64,000 bases of DNA from JAWWOW01 sp033851265 (GTDB lineage: Bacteria; Actinomycetota; Actinomycetes; JAWWOW01): positions 186,001 through 250,000 of the forward strand of contig JAWWOW010000005.1 of assembly GCA_033851265.1 (NCBI GenBank), in the 5' to 3' direction. Positions 47,021 to 54,682 of the stretch are shown here, in pieces. The notes under the pieces were generated by a model, which saw nothing but the letters and a program-made list of their open reading frames with translations, was not told where the DNA came from and did not search any database. Both the position numbers and the translations under genes were made by a program. How positions within the stretch are numbered: the first letter of the stretch is position 1; the number at the start of each line of letters is the position of its first letter.

Positions 47021-49123
47021 ATGTCGGTGCAGACCGCTCGCGGGGCCGAGCCGGCCACGCGCGGAAATCTCCGGGGGGACATCGAAGGTCTGCGCGCGGT
47101 CGCGGTCGTGTTGGTGTTGGTCTACCACGCTGGCGTGCCGGCACTGCCTGGCGGTTTCATCGGAGTCGACGTCTTCTTCGTGATCTCCGGCTTCCTCATC
47201 ACCGGCCTACTCGTCAGTGAGCTCGAACGCACGGGGACCATCTCATTGCGCGACTTCTACGCACGACGTGCGAAGCGGCTGCTTCCCGCAGTGGCTGTGG
47301 TCTTGACTGCTGTTGCCGGCCTGACCGTGCTTTTCGTCCCAGAGATTCGGTGGCCGAGCATCGCCGGCGACATCCGGGCGAGTGCTCTCTATTTCGAAAA
47401 CTGGCGGCTGGCCGACCAGGCCACCAACTATTTGGCTGCAGACACAGCGACGAGCCCGCTCCAGCATTTCTGGTCGCTGGCGGTGGAGGAGCAGTTCTAC
47501 CTGTTGTGGCCGCTGCTGTTGCTGTCATTGGGTGCGTTGACGCGATGGCGTGCGGGGCGGCATGCGCTCATGTCACGCGCCTGGCTCATGTCCGGGATGC
47601 TCGTGGTGGCGGCGCTGTCCCTCTACTGGTCCGTGCAGCTGACAGCCAGCGATCCAAGCCGCGCATTCTTCGTGACGACGACGCGGCTGTGGGAGCTCGC
47701 GCTGGGCGGCGGTCTTGCGATTGCCGCACACCATCTTGCTCGGCTGCCGAGAGGCGCGGCGGTCGTGCTCGGCTGGGCCGGGCTCGCTGCGATCGCGGCC
47801 AGCGCAGTCTGGGTGACGTCGCGTACGCCGTACCCCGGCACCGCCGCGCTGCTACCGACGCTGGGGGCGGCCGCTGTCATCGCTGCCGGGTCGAGTGCCG
47901 GCTCGACCGGTCCGGTGTTCCTGCTCGGGCGGCGGCCGATGTTGTTCGTCGGCGCCTTGTCTTACTCCATCTACCTCTGGCACTGGCCGTTGATCGTGGT
48001 CGCGGGGATTCGCCTCGATGGTCTGTCGGTGTGGGAGGGGTCGGCGGTCGCGGCGGCCTCGGTGCTTCCGGCGTGGCTGACCTATCGGCTGGTGGAGAAC
48101 CCGATCCGGCTTGCGCGGCCGCTGGTCCGGATCCCGAGCCGGGCCTTGGCACTGGGCGCTGCCTGCACCGTCGCCGCCGTGGCCGTCGGCTTCGGCCTGC
48201 AGACACAGGTGACGTCGGTGCCGGGTTCGGTCCTCGCATCGGGTAACGGCCCGGTCGGCTCGACGTCATTCAGCAGGGTTGTGTCGGGGCCGCTCGGAGC
48301 TGAGATGTTGGCCAAGGACCCGCTAGGCGATCCGCGCGGAGCGCCGCTCGACCGGGTCGCGGCGATCGTGCCGGACCCGCTGAATGCTCGCCGTGACCTC
48401 CCCGCGGTGTACGCCCAGGGATGCCACGTCGATTTCCGGCACAGCGAAGCAAAGAGCTGTGTGTTCGGTGATCCCAGCTCCACGACAAACGTGGTGATCG
48501 TCGGCGACTCGCACGCCGCGCAGTGGATCCCTGCTTTGCAGCAGATCGCAGTGGCACGGCACTGGAAGCTCACGTCGTACACGAAATCCTCCTGCGCCTG
48601 GTCCGCCGGCCCGGCGCGGCTCAACGGGCGCGCCTATCCCTCCTGTGACGCATGGAACCGCAGCGTCGCGACAGCAATCCGTCTCGCGCATCCCACGTTG
48701 GTACTGACCTCGAGCATCGCGGCCCGGGAAAGTGAGCAGCAGACGACAGAGTTCGTGCGGGGAGTGCGAGCCGCCTGGGCGCCGCTGCTCGCCGACGGCA
48801 TTCCCGTCGTCGTACTCAAGGACACACCGCATCCCGGCATCGACATCGCCGAGTGCGCCTCCGAGCACCGCACGACGCTGACCCGGTGCGCCGTACCCCG
48901 CTCCGTCGCAGCGATCGGCATCGGGGACATCCAAGAAGCCGCCGTTGCCGGCCAACGAGGCGTGCATCTCATCAGCCTGACCGACGCGATCTGTCCTACT
49001 GACGAGTGCGCGGCGGTCATCGGCAGCACCCTCGTCTACCGCGACACCAACCACGTGACCGCGACATACATGCAGACACTCGCTCCACGGCTGGAGCAGG
49101 CGCTCCTTACTTACAGCACGTGA
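47021..49123 (+). CDS. Membrane acyltransferase (Acyl_transf_3) with C-terminal SGNH domain, OafA/OatA-like
   Basis: A 700-residue protein. Residues about 18-370 form the acyltransferase-3 membrane domain with ten or so helices; DIEGLRAVAVVLVLVYHAG contains the catalytic His, GGFIGVDVFFVISGFLITG follows, and HFWSLAVEEQFYLLWPLLLL is diagnostic. After a helical linker, residues about 460-700 are an extracellular SGNH hydrolase-like domain with VVIVGDSHAAQW as block I and DTNHVTATYMQTLAP as block V (D-x-x-H). It O-acetylates cell-surface glycans or peptidoglycan, the acetyl crossing from the cytoplasm. The ATG at 47021 is used; TTG 47012 is an alternative. It is next to a Calx-beta surface protein. 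Confidence 0.92.
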   Translation: MSVQTARGAEPATRGNLRGDIEGLRAVAVVLVLVYHAGVPALPGGFIGVDVFFVISGFLITGLLVSELERTGTISLRDFYARRAKRLLPAVAVVLTAVAGLTVLFVPEIRWPSIAGDIRASALYFENWRLADQATNYLAADTATSPLQHFWSLAVEEQFYLLWPLLLLSLGALTRWRAGRHALMSRAWLMSGMLVVAALSLYWSVQLTASDPSRAFFVTTTRLWELALGGGLAIAAHHLARLPRGAAVVLGWAGLAAIAASAVWVTSRTPYPGTAALLPTLGAAAVIAAGSSAGSTGPVFLLGRRPMLFVGALSYSIYLWHWPLIVVAGIRLDGLSVWEGSAVAAASVLPAWLTYRLVENPIRLARPLVRIPSRALALGAACTVAAVAVGFGLQTQVTSVPGSVLASGNGPVGSTSFSRVVSGPLGAEMLAKDPLGDPRGAPLDRVAAIVPDPLNARRDLPAVYAQGCHVDFRHSEAKSCVFGDPSSTTNVVIVGDSHAAQWIPALQQIAVARHWKLTSYTKSSCAWSAGPARLNGRAYPSCDAWNRSVATAIRLAHPTLVLTSSIAARESEQQTTEFVRGVRAAWAPLLADGIPVVVLKDTPHPGIDIAECASEHRTTLTRCAVPRSVAAIGIGDIQEAAVAGQRGVHLISLTDAICPTDECAAVIGSTLVYRDTNHVTATYMQTLAPRLEQALLTYST

Positions 49124-49124
49124 T

Positions 49125-49919
49125 CTAGAGGTGGGTGCCGCGCCGCCGGAGGTAGACCCCGCCACCGGCGAATAGCGCCGCGAGCAGGACTGCTGCGAGC
49201 ACGACCAATCCGGTGGACGCCCCGCCGCCGCTGTCGTTCGAGGGGGAGTCAGCGAGCCCGCCATCGATGGTCGGGCTTGGCTCGGCCACGACACCGGGCG
49301 CCGTCGTTGTCGCGCCGGTGGGTGGAGTGGTGGCGCCGGCGGGCGGGGTGGTGGGTGCCGGGGTGCCGGAAGCCGTCGCGCTCGGCGACGTTCCATTCGT
49401 TGTCCCACCTCCCGGAGACGTGGGCGGGGACGTGTGGTGAGGCGGCGGTGTCGGTGACTTGGTGGCGGTCGGCTGGTCGTTGCGGGCGATCGTCACCGTC
49501 TTCGGTGGCCCATAGACGTAGCCCGACCCGGTGCAGCCCTGTGCGCTGCCCTGAACCAGCTCAACCTGGAAGGTCTCCGTCCCCTCCGCCTTGCTGTCGT
49601 TGATGGTGGGGACAGTGAAGCTCTTCGACGTCTGCGACCCAGTGAATTTCACTGTTCGCATCCCGCCAGTGAAGTCCTGACCTGACGTTGCGGTGCCATT
49701 GACGGTGCGTGCGTCGACCTGCGAGTCAGCCACGTGCCCGTCGCGCTTCACCGTGACTGTGACGTTCCCACCCTCGTTCACGGTGCTCGGCGAGGCGCTG
49801 ATCGTGAACGCATGGCAGTGAGCGAACGCGGCTGGAGCGCGGACGACGATCGCCACCCCCGCGACTGCGACGAGCAGGACCGTACGCCGTAGGCGCGAGC
49901 GGATGAGCTTCCTGGACAT
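49125..49919 (-). CDS. Calx-beta-type cell-surface protein with C-terminal membrane anchor
   Basis: A 264-residue secreted protein. The signal peptide is at residues 1-33 (RRTVLLVAVAGVAIVVRAPA, cleavage near AFA-HC). A Calx-beta-like domain (about 38-146) follows: FTISASPSTVNEGGNVTVTV, NGTATSGQDFTGGMRTVKFT, and the Cys pair C35/C129-like in FAHCH and QGCTG. Then a Pro/Thr/Ser-rich stalk (about 150-228) and a C-terminal hydrophobic anchor with basic tail (GLVVLAAVLLAALFAGGGVY LRRR). There is no LPXTG motif. It looks like a wall-spanning calcium-type adhesin fold, though function is unknown. Start ATG at 49919 lies 240 bp from the divergent Tad operon; its stop is 1 nt from the acyltransferase stop. 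Confidence 0.82.
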   Translation of the reverse strand: MSRKLIRSRLRRTVLLVAVAGVAIVVRAPAAFAHCHAFTISASPSTVNEGGNVTVTVKRDGHVADSQVDARTVNGTATSGQDFTGGMRTVKFTGSQTSKSFTVPTINDSKAEGTETFQVELVQGSAQGCTGSGYVYGPPKTVTIARNDQPTATKSPTPPPHHTSPPTSPGGGTTNGTSPSATASGTPAPTTPPAGATTPPTGATTTAPGVVAEPSPTIDGGLADSPSNDSGGGASTGLVVLAAVLLAALFAGGGVYLRRRGTHL

Positions 49920-49955
49920 GCCGAACCTCCGCGCGCGTCCCCGATGGGCCTGTCG

Positions 49956-50091
49956 TTATCCACACGGCCCCGGACTGGGCGGGGTTCAAAGGTCGCCGAG
50001 AGTGGCCGCGCGCGTACGCCGTCGCTGCTGTCGGTTCCTGTGTGGTGGCTGGTGCGCGAGCGGCGAATCGTTATACACAGACTCGATTCGC
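49956..50091. promoter_or_regulatory. Two DnaA-box-like nonamers and an inverted repeat upstream of the Tad operon
   Basis: TTATCCACA (49956-49964) and TTATACACA (50071-50079) both fit the DnaA consensus TTATNCACA. The second one sits in the 13-nt centre of a perfect 8-bp inverted repeat, GCGAATCG (50063-50070) and CGATTCGC (50084-50091). This lies in the 240-bp gap between the divergent Calx-beta gene and tadA. Sequence match only; promoter elements are not clear. Confidence 0.4.
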
Positions 50092-50158
50092 GGGCTAGGC
50101 GGCCCTGCCCTGACTCACTAATGTCGGCGCCCTTCCCTTGGTCCACCGTGGGGGACGC

Positions 50159-51385
50159 ATGCCTGGACTCGGGGTTGTCGAGGACGAGGTCCGTGAGCTC
50201 GTCCGGCGTCGCGGCCTTGACCCCGACGTCGACGGCGGGGCGATCCGCCGGCTCATCGACGAGGTGCTCGCCGACTACGACGAGCGGACGCTGACCAGTT
50301 CGTTGCCCCCGCTGGTCGACCCGGCGACGACGGCACAGTCGGTGTACGACGCGGTCGCCGGCTACGGACCCCTGCAGCGCTTCCTCGACGATCCGCAGGT
50401 CGAAGAGGTCTGGATCAATGAGCCCGGCAGAGTGTTCATCGCACGCGCCGGGCGCTCGGAGCTGACCACGACCATCCTGACCAGCGCGCAGGTCCGCGAC
50501 CTCGTCGAGCGGATGCTGAAGAGCTCGGGGCGTCGCGTGGATCTGTCGACGCCGTTCGTCGACGCGATGCTCCCCGACGGGTCGCGCTTGCACGTCGTGA
50601 TCCCCGACATCACGCGCCGACATTGGGCGGTCAACATCCGCAAGTTCGTCCTGCGTGCCAATTCCTTGGACGAGCTCGTCGAGTTGGGAACGCTCTCGAC
50701 GCAGGCAGCGCGATTCCTCGAAGCGGCAGTGGCGGCCGGGCTCAACATCTTGGTGGCAGGCGGCACGCAAGCCGGGAAGACGACCCTGTTGAGTTGCCTG
50801 GCTGCGGCGATCCCGGCCCGCGAGCGGGTGATCACGGCGGAGGAAGTCTTCGAGCTGAAGATCCCGCTTCCGGATGTCGTCTCTTTGCAGACCCGGCAGC
50901 CCAATCTCGAAGGTACGGGCGACATCCCGTTGCGTCGCTTGGTCAAGGAAGCGCTCCGCATGCGACCGAGCCGCATGATTGTCGGCGAGGTCCGTCAGGA
51001 GGAATGCCTGGATCTGCTCATCGCGCTCAATAGTGGGCTGCCAGGGATGTGCACGATCCACGCCAACTCCGCGCGCGAGGCGGTTACCAAGATGTGCACA
51101 CTTCCACTGCTCGCGGGCGAGAACGTCAGCCACAACTTCGTCGTACCGACCGTTGCGTCGTCCATCGACCTCGTCGTGCATATCCGCACGGATGCCGACG
51201 GGCATCGACGCGTTACCGAAATCGTGTCCGTCCCGGGCCGGGCCGAGGCGGACGTCGTCGAGACGGCCGACGTCTTCACCACGAGGGACGGCTGCCTCGT
51301 CCGGGCCGACGGGTTCCCACCCCACCGGGACCGGTTCGACCGCATCGGTTGTGATTTGCCGTCACTGTTGGCGCACGGGCGCTGA
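50159..51385 (+). CDS. tadA: TadA/CpaF secretion ATPase of the Tad pilus
   Basis: A 408-residue hexameric secretion ATPase powering assembly of the Flp pilus. The N-terminal region ends with GYGPLQRFLDDPQVEEVWIN, then INIRKFV-like text, Walker A GGTQAGKTTLLS near 205, Walker B RMIVGEVRQEECLDLLIALN near 285 with the catalytic Glu, and the His box TIHANSAREA near 305. The ATG at 50159 has a GGGGGA ribosome-binding site; the longer frame from 50138 adds MVHRGGR. Two nucleotides from tadB, so cotranslated. It lacks the FHA extension of some homologues. Confidence 0.93.
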   Translation: MPGLGVVEDEVRELVRRRGLDPDVDGGAIRRLIDEVLADYDERTLTSSLPPLVDPATTAQSVYDAVAGYGPLQRFLDDPQVEEVWINEPGRVFIARAGRSELTTTILTSAQVRDLVERMLKSSGRRVDLSTPFVDAMLPDGSRLHVVIPDITRRHWAVNIRKFVLRANSLDELVELGTLSTQAARFLEAAVAAGLNILVAGGTQAGKTTLLSCLAAAIPARERVITAEEVFELKIPLPDVVSLQTRQPNLEGTGDIPLRRLVKEALRMRPSRMIVGEVRQEECLDLLIALNSGLPGMCTIHANSAREAVTKMCTLPLLAGENVSHNFVVPTVASSIDLVVHIRTDADGHRRVTEIVSVPGRAEADVVETADVFTTRDGCLVRADGFPPHRDRFDRIGCDLPSLLAHGR

Positions 51386-51386
51386 G

Positions 51387-52244
51387 ATGGGCACGTTCGT
51401 CGGCCTGCTGTTCGGGATCGGTGTGCTGCTGATCTGGCAGGCCCTCAGCCCGTCGCGACCCGAACGCCGACGCCGTACGGCGCTTGCCGAACGAACTCAG
51501 GAGGCATTGACGCAGGCGGGTATCGAGTCGGTCAGCCCCGGACAGCTCGTTGGCCTCTCGGCCGGCCTCTGCTGCGTGGCATTTCTCGGCGGTGTCGTGG
51601 TGTCTGGCTCGCCAACGATTGCTCTCGCGTTTGCCGTGTTTGCCGCGATGGCGCCGTTCAGCCTGGTGCGTTACCGGCAACGACGGCGGACCGTCGAGCT
51701 GCGTGAGCTATGGCCGGAGGTGGTCGACAACGTTGGATCGGCTGTGCGCGCAGGGATGTCACTGCCCGAAGCTCTCGCCGAGGTCGGAGTCCGCGGCCCG
51801 GAAACGTTGCGGCGCCCGTTCCAGCGATTCGCGGCGGACTACCGGGCCAACGGTCGGTTCGATGACTGCGTCAACCGGTTGAAAGTCGCCCTCGCCGATC
51901 CCGTAGGCGACCGCATGATTGAGTCGCTGCGCGTCGCCCGCGACGTCGGCGGCACAGATCTCGGTCGGCTGCTGCGCACGTTGTCCACGTTCCTGCGCGA
52001 GGACGCCCGAACCCGCGCCGAGCTCGAGACACGTCAAGGCTGGACGGTCAACGCGGCACGCCTTGCGTTGGCTGCGCCGTGGCTGATGCTCGCGTTGCTC
52101 GCCCTGAACGGTGAGGCGGCAGCGGCGTACAACACGGCAGCGGGCGCCTTCATCCTGTTGCTCGGTGGAGGTGTGTCGTTCGCGGCGTACCGCATCATGC
52201 TGCGAATCGGTCGGCTGCCGCAGGAACGTCGGGTGCTCCGATGA
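51387..52244 (+). CDS. tadB: TadB inner-membrane Tad pilus component
   Basis: A 285-residue membrane protein of the type II secretion F (GspF/TadB) family. N-terminal helices (FVGLLFGIGVLLIWQAL, GLSAGLCCVAFLGGVVVS and an adjacent segment), a cytoplasmic helical domain with ELWPEVVDNVGSAVRAGMSL, PEALAEVGVRGP and FLREDARTRAELETRQGWTV, then two C-terminal helices. Its partner is TadC. Stop overlaps the tadC ATG by 4 nt. It is 2 nt after tadA. Confidence 0.9.
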   Translation: MGTFVGLLFGIGVLLIWQALSPSRPERRRRTALAERTQEALTQAGIESVSPGQLVGLSAGLCCVAFLGGVVVSGSPTIALAFAVFAAMAPFSLVRYRQRRRTVELRELWPEVVDNVGSAVRAGMSLPEALAEVGVRGPETLRRPFQRFAADYRANGRFDDCVNRLKVALADPVGDRMIESLRVARDVGGTDLGRLLRTLSTFLREDARTRAELETRQGWTVNAARLALAAPWLMLALLALNGEAAAAYNTAAGAFILLLGGGVSFAAYRIMLRIGRLPQERRVLR

Positions 52245-53182
52245 GCGCTGCTGTTGGTGCCGGGTTGGGTCTGCTCGCTGGTGGCGGCCTGGTCACGGCT
52301 GTCGCCGCCGCGCCTCCGCTACGGCGTCGGCACCGGCTTGATGTACGACTCGCGCCCTACCTCCGTGACGCCCCGCGCCCGTCGCGGTTGTTGGCGCAGA
52401 CGCGAGCGCGTACCCCGTTCTCCACCATCGAGCGTCTGCTGGGTCCGCTCCTTGCGGATGCAGTGTCACGGCTCGACCGGATTCTCGGCGGGACCGGGCC
52501 GGTGCGCCGTCGCCTCGAGCAGGCCGGCCGCGGCATGACTGTCGAGGAATTTCGCGCCGAACAGGTGGTGTGGGGCGCGCTGGGCGGAGCGGCCGGGATC
52601 ACATTCGGGTTGTTGGTCGGTGTGCGACACGGCGCCGCTGGAGCTGTACCAGTGCTGGCAGCGGTCATCGCCGGCGTCCTCGGTGGCGTGCTGGCTCGTG
52701 ACCGGTGGTTGACGCAAGAGGTTCGTGAGCGCGAACAACGGATGATTGCCGAGTTTCCGACGATCGCGGAGCTACTCGCACTTGCAGTGACGGCCGGAGA
52801 AGGGCCGCTGGGTGCGCTCGACCGCGTGACACGCATCAGTGGCGGCGAGCTTGCGCGCGAACTGCGGCGGGCATTGGACGATGTCCGCGCCGGCGCCAGT
52901 TTGACGCAGGCATTAGACGCCGTCTCGGCGCGTGCATCGTTGCCCATGTTGGCCCGCTTCGTCGACGGCATTGTCATTGCGGTCGAGCGCGGTACGCCGC
53001 TCGCCGATGTGCTGCGTGCGCAAGCCGTCGACGTTCGTGAGGCCGGCAAACGCGCACTGCTGGAAGCCGGCGGTCGCAAAGAAATCGCAATGATGGTGCC
53101 GGTGGTGTTTCTCATCTTGCCGGTCACCGTGCTCTTCGCATTGTTCCCGGGTTACTACGGCTTGACGTTCACAACCCCCTGA
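52241..53182 (+). CDS. tadC: TadC inner-membrane Tad pilus component
   Basis: A 313-residue TadC/GspF protein. An N-terminal helix pair precedes the cytoplasmic part, LEQAGRGMTVEEFRAEQVVW, further helices (GGAAGITFGLLVGVRHG, VLAAVIAGVLGGVLARD), the T2SSF domain IAEFPTIAELLALAVTAGEG, LDRVTRISGGELARELRRAL, ASLPMLARFVDGIVIAVERG, and final helix MMVPVVFLILPVTVLFALFP. TadB and TadC together form the membrane platform. The ATG at 52241 overlaps tadB's stop; flp follows by 12 nt. Confidence 0.9.
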   Translation: MSAAVGAGLGLLAGGGLVTAVAAAPPLRRRHRLDVRLAPYLRDAPRPSRLLAQTRARTPFSTIERLLGPLLADAVSRLDRILGGTGPVRRRLEQAGRGMTVEEFRAEQVVWGALGGAAGITFGLLVGVRHGAAGAVPVLAAVIAGVLGGVLARDRWLTQEVREREQRMIAEFPTIAELLALAVTAGEGPLGALDRVTRISGGELARELRRALDDVRAGASLTQALDAVSARASLPMLARFVDGIVIAVERGTPLADVLRAQAVDVREAGKRALLEAGGRKEIAMMVPVVFLILPVTVLFALFPGYYGLTFTTP

Positions 53183-53194
53183 TTGGAGGACACC

Positions 53195-53383
53195 ATGCTC
53201 ACCCTGCTCCAGCAACGCATGATGCAGATCCTCGAACACCCCGAACGCGGTGACGTGCCTGGCTGGGTACTCGTCACCATGATGTCCGCGATGATCGTCG
53301 TAGTGCTGATCGGCGTCGCGACCCCGCTGTTGAGTGACCTGTTCACCAACGCGGTCAACTCGGTGCGGGACGCGTCGCCCTGA
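53195..53383 (+). CDS. flp: Flp-type small pilin
   Basis: A 62-residue protein with a 22-residue leader-like part (MLTLLQQRMMQILEHPERGD), then a hydrophobic helix (VPGWVLVTMMSAMIVVVLIG, running on to about residue 46) and a short polar tail (FTNAVNSVRDASP). Position in the tad operon makes it the major Flp pilin. A class III signal peptide would be expected to cut after Gly, but no Glu is found five residues after Gly19 or Gly23, unlike canonical Flp (GxxxxE). The ATG at 53195 follows GGAGG at 53185-53189. Confidence 0.72.
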   Translation: MLTLLQQRMMQILEHPERGDVPGWVLVTMMSAMIVVVLIGVATPLLSDLFTNAVNSVRDASP

Positions 53384-53757
53384 GATCCGAACGGGGATCG
53401 GCTCCGGTCGAGTTCGTCCTCGTCGCCGGCCTGCTGCTGACACCGCTGTTTCTTGCGGTGGTCCAGCTCGGGCTAGGACTGCACGTCCGTAACACACTCG
53501 TCGCATGTGCAAGCGAGGGCGCACGGTACGCCGCCAACGCCGACCGAACACCCGACGATGGCGTGGCCCGAACCCGTCAGTGCATTCGCGCCAGCCTTCG
53601 GGCGTCGTACGCCGAGTCCGTGACCGCGGTCGTTCTGGACATCGATGGCACTCCCACCGTGGAGGTCACCATCCGGGCACCGTTGCCTGTCGTCGCCTAT
53701 GTCGGTCCGAGTGAGGCACTCGTCGTACACGGTCACGCGCTACAGGAGGGTCGATGA
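53380..53757 (+). CDS. tadE: TadE-like pseudopilin, predicted CTG start
   Basis: A 125-residue TadE-like protein if read from CTG at 53380. This codon overlaps the flp stop (CTGA) and is the only plausible start that includes the signal. The peptide SERGSAPVEFVLVAGLLLTP is a class III prepilin motif, G followed by SAPVE with Glu at +5, then a membrane helix. The next GTG, at 53458, would remove it. No ATG, GTG or TTG lies in frame between the preceding in-frame stop and 53458. The mature part (VQLGLGLHVRNTLVACASEG) is normal TadE. ATGA overlap with the following gene. Confidence 0.78.
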   Translation: MRSERGSAPVEFVLVAGLLLTPLFLAVVQLGLGLHVRNTLVACASEGARYAANADRTPDDGVARTRQCIRASLRASYAESVTAVVLDIDGTPTVEVTIRAPLPVVAYVGPSEALVVHGHALQEGR

Positions 53758-54233
53758 CCAGGTTGCGGTCGTGGCGCCCGCGTGGCGACGACGGCAACGC
53801 GATGATCGAGTTCGCCTACCTCGGTGTGCTGCTGCTCGTCCCGCTCGTCTATGTGCTGCTTACGGCGTTGCAAGTCCAGCGCTCGGCGTACGCCGTAACC
53901 GCGGCGACGAGAGAAGCCGGCCGGGTGTTCGTCGCACATGGTGCCAATGAGGCGGCCTACGACGACGCCTTTGCGGCCGCCCGCATCGCCATGCGCGACC
54001 AAGGTCTCGATCTGGAGCCGGGACAGCTCGTCATCACCTGTCAGTTCAGCAACTGCGCGACGGCTGGCGCAACCGTGCACGTGCGGATCGACCGTTCCGT
54101 ACCGCTGCCGTTAGTGCCTGCGTTTGGGCAGTCGTCGCCGAGCATCGCGGTACACGGGCGGCACGACGCGGTCGTCGACTGTTTCGCCGAAGGCGTTGCA
54201 GTGGCGCCACCAGGGACAACCTCATGCGGCTGA
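53754..54233 (+). CDS. TadE/TadF-like pseudopilin
   Basis: A 159-residue protein. GDDGNAMIEFAYLGVLLLVP has a prepilin-like cleavage (Gly followed by NAMIE, Glu at +5) and hydrophobic helix, then QVQRSAYAVTAATREAGRVF and a C-terminal extracellular part with Cys pair (ITCQFSNCATAG). TadE/TadF proteins are minor pseudopilins required for Flp assembly. Its ATG overlaps the tadE stop and it overlaps the next gene by 10 nt. Confidence 0.82.
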   Translation: MTRLRSWRPRGDDGNAMIEFAYLGVLLLVPLVYVLLTALQVQRSAYAVTAATREAGRVFVAHGANEAAYDDAFAAARIAMRDQGLDLEPGQLVITCQFSNCATAGATVHVRIDRSVPLPLVPAFGQSSPSIAVHGRHDAVVDCFAEGVAVAPPGTTSCG

Positions 54234-54673
54234 GACGTCGCGATGACGCGGGGCAACTGGTGCTGCTTGTCATCTTCTACGGGTTGATTGCCGCGATGTT
54301 GGTGATGGTCGTGATCGACGGCTCGAAGGTGTTCCTCGCGCGTCGGTCGTTAGCAGCGGCTGCTGACGGTGCCGCGCTCGCCGCAGCGCAGTCCATCGAC
54401 CGAGCCGCGTTCTACCGCAACGGGCCCGGCAGCGAACTGCAACTCGACGTGGTCGCCGCCGAAGATGCCGTGCGTCGTTACGTCGAACAGAACGGCTTGG
54501 CGCGCCGCTTTATGGCGTTCTCCTTCGACGCACCGCGGCTCTCACCCGACGGACGCACCGTCACGGTCCGACTGCACTGCCAGGTGCCGCTGCCACTGCC
54601 CGGCATCGTGACCGGTGGTCAACGCACGAGCTCGCTGGACGCCCAGGCGAGCGCGCAGGCGGCAACGAGCTAG
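54224..54673 (+). CDS. TadG-like / Flp-assembly membrane protein
   Basis: A 149-residue protein. RRRDDAGQLVLLVIFYGLIA begins the membrane anchor, followed by VVIDGSKVFLARRSLAAAAD and GAALAAAQSIDR, the pattern of the N-terminal TadG/von Willebrand-less pilus-assembly family (Flp pilus assembly protein TadG). It has no vWA domain at this length. There is no Glu +5 after the Gly, unlike the two previous genes. It is the last gene of the cluster; no prepilin peptidase (tadV) follows in this window. Confidence 0.78.
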   Translation: MRLRRRDDAGQLVLLVIFYGLIAAMLVMVVIDGSKVFLARRSLAAAADGAALAAAQSIDRAAFYRNGPGSELQLDVVAAEDAVRRYVEQNGLARRFMAFSFDAPRLSPDGRTVTVRLHCQVPLPLPGIVTGGQRTSSLDAQASAQAATS

Positions 54674-54682
54674 ACCCACGAC

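Noticed and set aside
53458..53757. GTG 53458 as the start of tadE
   Set aside because: It would cut off the prepilin cleavage motif and most of the membrane helix that are coded in frame just upstream.
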